From positions 1 through 64,000 of the forward strand of contig CAUSEC010000004.1 in NCBI GenBank assembly GCA_963530515.1: 64,000 bases of DNA, given 5' to 3'. Numbering within the stretch: the first letter of the stretch is position 1; each line of letters starts with the position of its first letter. Source of the stretch: CBFFRJ01 sp963530515. GTDB taxonomy: Bacteria > Pseudomonadota > Gammaproteobacteria > Enterobacterales > Enterobacteriaceae. A program made the position numbers and the translations under genes. A model generated the notes under the pieces. It did not search any database, was not told the DNA's origin, and was given only the letters and a program-made list of their open reading frames with translations. This document shows positions 61,636-64,000 of this stretch, in pieces.

Positions 61636-62268
61636 ATGGATAAGCAGGTCGTTGAACATGTAGTGACCCAGGTGCTGGATGAGATGCGGGCTCGCCCCAT
61701 CCCACTGGGTATATCGAATCGACACATCCATCTTTCACAACAGGATTTTGACCGGTTGTTTCCGGGTCAATCCGTGACGATTAAAAAAGCGCTGCTGCAA
61801 CCGGGGTATTTCGCCGCAGATCAGACCGTAACGCTGGTCGGCCCGAAAGGCCAGCTAAAAAACGTGCGCCTGCTTGGCCCCTTGCGCGGTGCCAGCCAGG
61901 TTGAGATTTCACGCACTGACGCACGTGCACTGGGTGTCGCGGCGCTGCTGCGCATGTCCGGTAATCTGGCAGGCACACCGGGCATCAAGGTGGTCAGCCC
62001 TTACGCCGAAATCGAATTACCGAACGGGGTGATTGTGGCGCAGCGACACATTCATATGTCACCGCTTGACGCGCTGGTGCTGCGTGTTTCTCACGGAGAC
62101 AACGTGCGTGTGGCCCTTGAAGGTACCGGTCGTCGGGTCATTTTCGATGATGTCGCTATCCGTGTTTCGCCAGGCCTCCTGCTTGAAATGCATATCGACA
62201 CCGATGAAGCCAATGCGTCCGGGGCCGACGAGCCCGGCGCATACGCTCGCCTGGTCACGCAGGCATGA
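61636..62268 (+). CDS. pduL: PduL, phosphate propanoyltransferase
   Basis: 210 residues. The two duplicated PduL domains carry the zinc-binding HIH motifs: GISNRHIHLSQQDFDRLF near 28-45 and VAQRHIHMSPLDALVL near 134-150. It converts propionyl-CoA and phosphate to propionyl phosphate, regenerating CoA inside the compartment. It overlaps pduM by four bases. Confidence 0.96.
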   Translation: MDKQVVEHVVTQVLDEMRARPIPLGISNRHIHLSQQDFDRLFPGQSVTIKKALLQPGYFAADQTVTLVGPKGQLKNVRLLGPLRGASQVEISRTDARALGVAALLRMSGNLAGTPGIKVVSPYAEIELPNGVIVAQRHIHMSPLDALVLRVSHGDNVRVALEGTGRRVIFDDVAIRVSPGLLLEMHIDTDEANASGADEPGAYARLVTQA

Positions 62269-62756
62269 ACAGCGAACAGATGCAGCACCTCGTCGAGCTT
62301 ATCGCTGCGCGTCTGCTTGCTCGCATCGACAATGTCATGACCCTGAGCCAGGAAGAACTGCGTCACGCCTCAGCAATGGCGCATTTTCTCACCCATGACA
62401 CATTGCATGTGCAGCAAACGGATATCTGTTTTTTACGCCAGCTGGCCGATGGCGATCGGGACAACACCGCTGTTGCGCACCTGTTTGAAGCGCTGACTCT
62501 TGGGATGAAGGTCAATGTCAGTATCCACCGTCGATTACTGCACTGTGTGCCCCTTTCTGACCTCGCGAAGTTGCCGCTGTCCCTCTTAGATGAACACGGG
62601 AACCGTATCACCTGGTGCAAGGCGAAGGTGCTGAGTTACCGGGATATCGTGGGCCTGAATGGCGGCTGGCTGGTGACGTCACACAAAACCATTATCACTG
62701 CACTGGCTCGTGAGGCGCTGGCGGCGCAGCACATTCAGCTCGTGAAGCAGGAGTAA
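62265..62756 (+). CDS. pduM: PduM, microcompartment assembly protein
   Basis: 163 residues, no catalytic motif. The family is required for proper Pdu compartment formation in Salmonella and has no known enzyme activity. The helical N-terminal half (LVELIAARLLARIDNVMTL) and a C-terminal segment (VGLNGGWLVTSHKTIITALAREAL) are conserved. It lies between pduL and pduN with only a 3-base gap after it. Confidence 0.92.
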   Translation: MNSEQMQHLVELIAARLLARIDNVMTLSQEELRHASAMAHFLTHDTLHVQQTDICFLRQLADGDRDNTAVAHLFEALTLGMKVNVSIHRRLLHCVPLSDLAKLPLSLLDEHGNRITWCKAKVLSYRDIVGLNGGWLVTSHKTIITALAREALAAQHIQLVKQE

Positions 62757-62759
62757 ATC

Positions 62760-63035
62760 ATGCATCTCGCAAAGGTAACGGGTTCAGTGGTTTCCACACA
62801 AAAATCGGCGTCGCTGGTCGGCAAAAAATTGCTGCTGGTGCGTCGGGTCACTGCCGACGGAGAGCTGCCGCCTAATCCTACCCAGGGTGATGAAGTCGCG
62901 GTGGATTCAGTGGGCGCAGGCATTGGCGAACTGGTGTTGCTGAGCAGCGGTTCCAGCGCGAGGCATGTGTTTTCTGGCCCCAATGAAGCCATCGATTTGG
63001 CCATCGTGGGCATTGTCGACACCTTGTCGCGCTAA
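62760..63035 (+). CDS. pduN: PduN, pentameric vertex shell protein (EutN/CcmL family)
   Basis: 91 residues. HLAKVTGSVVSTQKSASLVGKKLLLVR opens the BMV fold, and AVDSVGAGIGELVLLSSGSSAR with a final DLAIVGIVD is typical. It caps the vertices of the icosahedral-like shell. It lies 9 bases before pduO. Confidence 0.96.
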   Translation: MHLAKVTGSVVSTQKSASLVGKKLLLVRRVTADGELPPNPTQGDEVAVDSVGAGIGELVLLSSGSSARHVFSGPNEAIDLAIVGIVDTLSR

Positions 63036-63044
63036 GGAGAAACG

Positions 63045-64000
63045 ATGGCTATCTACACCCGCACAGGCGATGCCGGCACCACCGCCCTTTTTAGCGGTCA
63101 ACGCGTGAGTAAAACCCACCCGCGCGTTGAAACCTACGGCACCCTGGACGAACTGAACTCGGCGTTAAGCCTGAGCGCATGCGCCGTTCGCTCACCGGAA
63201 AGCCGCCTGTTGCTGGAAGCGATTGAGCTGCAAATTTTCTGGTTTAGCGCTGAGCTTGCCAGCGAAAGCGAGACACCTTCACCAAAGCAACGCTACATCA
63301 GCACGGAAGAAATTTCGGCGCTGGAGCAGGCTATCGACAACGCCATGTCCAGAGTGGACAGCGTACACAGTTTTATTTTACCCGGACGGTGCGAAGCCGC
63401 TGCCAGGCTGCACTTTGCCCGTACGCTCGCCCGGCGAGCCGAAAGACGCCTGGTTGAGCTAAACGAACAGGTTAACGTCCGCCAGGTGTTGATGCGTTAC
63501 ATCAATCGCCTCTCCGATTGTCTGTTTGCCCTGGCGCGTCTTGAGGATCATCTCGCCCATCAGGAAAAAGTGATTCATGAGGTGACGGCCCGCTACCGTG
63601 CTGCCACTCAAGCCCCCCAGATGGCCCGGCCCGAGGATGCCCCCATGACACTGTCATTTCATCAACTGCATCAACTGGCAAAAGCGGCCCTGACGCGTGC
63701 CAGTGAAATCGGTGTGCCGGTGGTGGTCAGCGTCGTCGACGCGCACGGTATCGACATGCTCACCTGGCGCATGCCAGATGCCCTGCTGGTGAGCAGCAGC
63801 CTGGCACCGAAAAAAGCCTGGACGGCGGTCGCAATGAAATCAGCGACCCATGAACTTTCTGAAGCCGTGCAGCCTGGACGCGCGCTTTATGGATTAGATG
63901 CCCATATGGAAGGCAAGGTCGTGACCTTTGGAGGCGGATTTCCTCTCTGGCACGACGGCAACATTATTGGTGGTCTTGGTATCAGCGGAGGCACCGTTGA
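63045..64000 (+). CDS. pduO: PduO, ATP:cob(I)alamin adenosyltransferase (cut off by window end)
   Basis: About 318 residues are visible; the full protein in Salmonella is 336, so only the last few residues are missing. The N-terminal adenosyltransferase domain (about 1-185) begins IYTRTGDAGTTALFSG, the ATP-binding signature, and contains VETYGTLDELNSALSL and VLMRYINRLSDCLFALAR. The C-terminal GlcG/HbpS-like (DUF336) domain (about 200 on) has VVVSVVDAHGIDMLTWRMPDA. It makes adenosylcobalamin inside the compartment. The start at 63045 follows AAGGAG. Confidence 0.95.
   Translation, partial: MAIYTRTGDAGTTALFSGQRVSKTHPRVETYGTLDELNSALSLSACAVRSPESRLLLEAIELQIFWFSAELASESETPSPKQRYISTEEISALEQAIDNAMSRVDSVHSFILPGRCEAAARLHFARTLARRAERRLVELNEQVNVRQVLMRYINRLSDCLFALARLEDHLAHQEKVIHEVTARYRAATQAPQMARPEDAPMTLSFHQLHQLAKAALTRASEIGVPVVVSVVDAHGIDMLTWRMPDALLVSSSLAPKKAWTAVAMKSATHELSEAVQPGRALYGLDAHMEGKVVTFGGGFPLWHDGNIIGGLGISGGTV

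Noticed and set aside
1..64000. CRISPR arrays, insertion sequences with terminal repeats, rRNA genes, replication origin
   Set aside because: No regularly spaced repeats, transposase genes or rRNA sequences were seen anywhere in the window.

Overview
The window comes from the chromosome of an enteric gamma-proteobacterium of the Enterobacteriaceae. The evidence is the whole gene content: AMP nucleosidase, Nac and Cbl regulators, a YeeO/EmmdR MATE pump, ErfK/LdtA, several tRNA-Asn genes, and a Salmonella-type anaerobic cobalamin (cob/cbi) plus propanediol (pdu) locus. The genus cannot be fixed from the sequence alone. A Citrobacter/Klebsiella/Enterobacter-group organism fits best.

Layout. 1-750 is the right end of an integrated element: a broken C-terminal remnant of a nuclease-like protein, then a copy of the tRNA-Asn 3' end that looks like an attachment site. 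800-3900 holds a MazF/PemK-type toxin-antitoxin pair, a small YjfB-like gene, the L,D-transpeptidase ldtA and a HigBA-type pair. 4050-5750 is a TetR regulator with an AcuI-type acryloyl-CoA reductase. 5798-12646 is an iron-siderophore unit: Fur box, ECF sigma factor, FecR-like regulator, TonB-dependent receptor, FhuD-like binding protein and fused FhuB-like permease, with no ATPase gene. 12747-23768 is the housekeeping tRNA-Asn neighbourhood: amn, an aminopeptidase P, a LuxR/EAL pair, three tRNA-Asn genes, nac with sigma-54 and NtrC sites, cbl, a GNAT enzyme, a LysR regulator and the MATE pump. 24212-27345 is an A+T-richer two-gene unit next to a tRNA-Asn, with a TerB-like membrane protein and a second large protein of unknown function. 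It is the best candidate here for an undescribed system. 27406-31806 carries small metabolic genes, including a carboxymuconolactone decarboxylase-like/tautomerase/DUF4865 operon divergent from a LysR gene. 32339-34922 is a second, complete elongation factor G divergent from an ArsR-like regulator.

35158-51638 (minus strand) is the complete cob/cbi operon, read cbiA-B-C-D-E-T-F-G-H-J-K-L-M-N-Q-O-P, then cobU-S-T. It is tightly packed with many 1-20 nt overlaps and is led by an adenosylcobalamin riboswitch (about 51754-51904). PocR and the PduF diffusion facilitator follow on the same strand. The pdu operon (pduA-B-C-D-E-G-H-J-K-L-M-N-O) runs rightward from 54628 and leaves the window inside pduO. 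Together these make cobalamin de novo from precorrin-2 with a CbiMNQO cobalt importer, and use it as cofactor of the microcompartment-enclosed diol dehydratase. PocR is the expected 1,2-propanediol-responsive activator of both.
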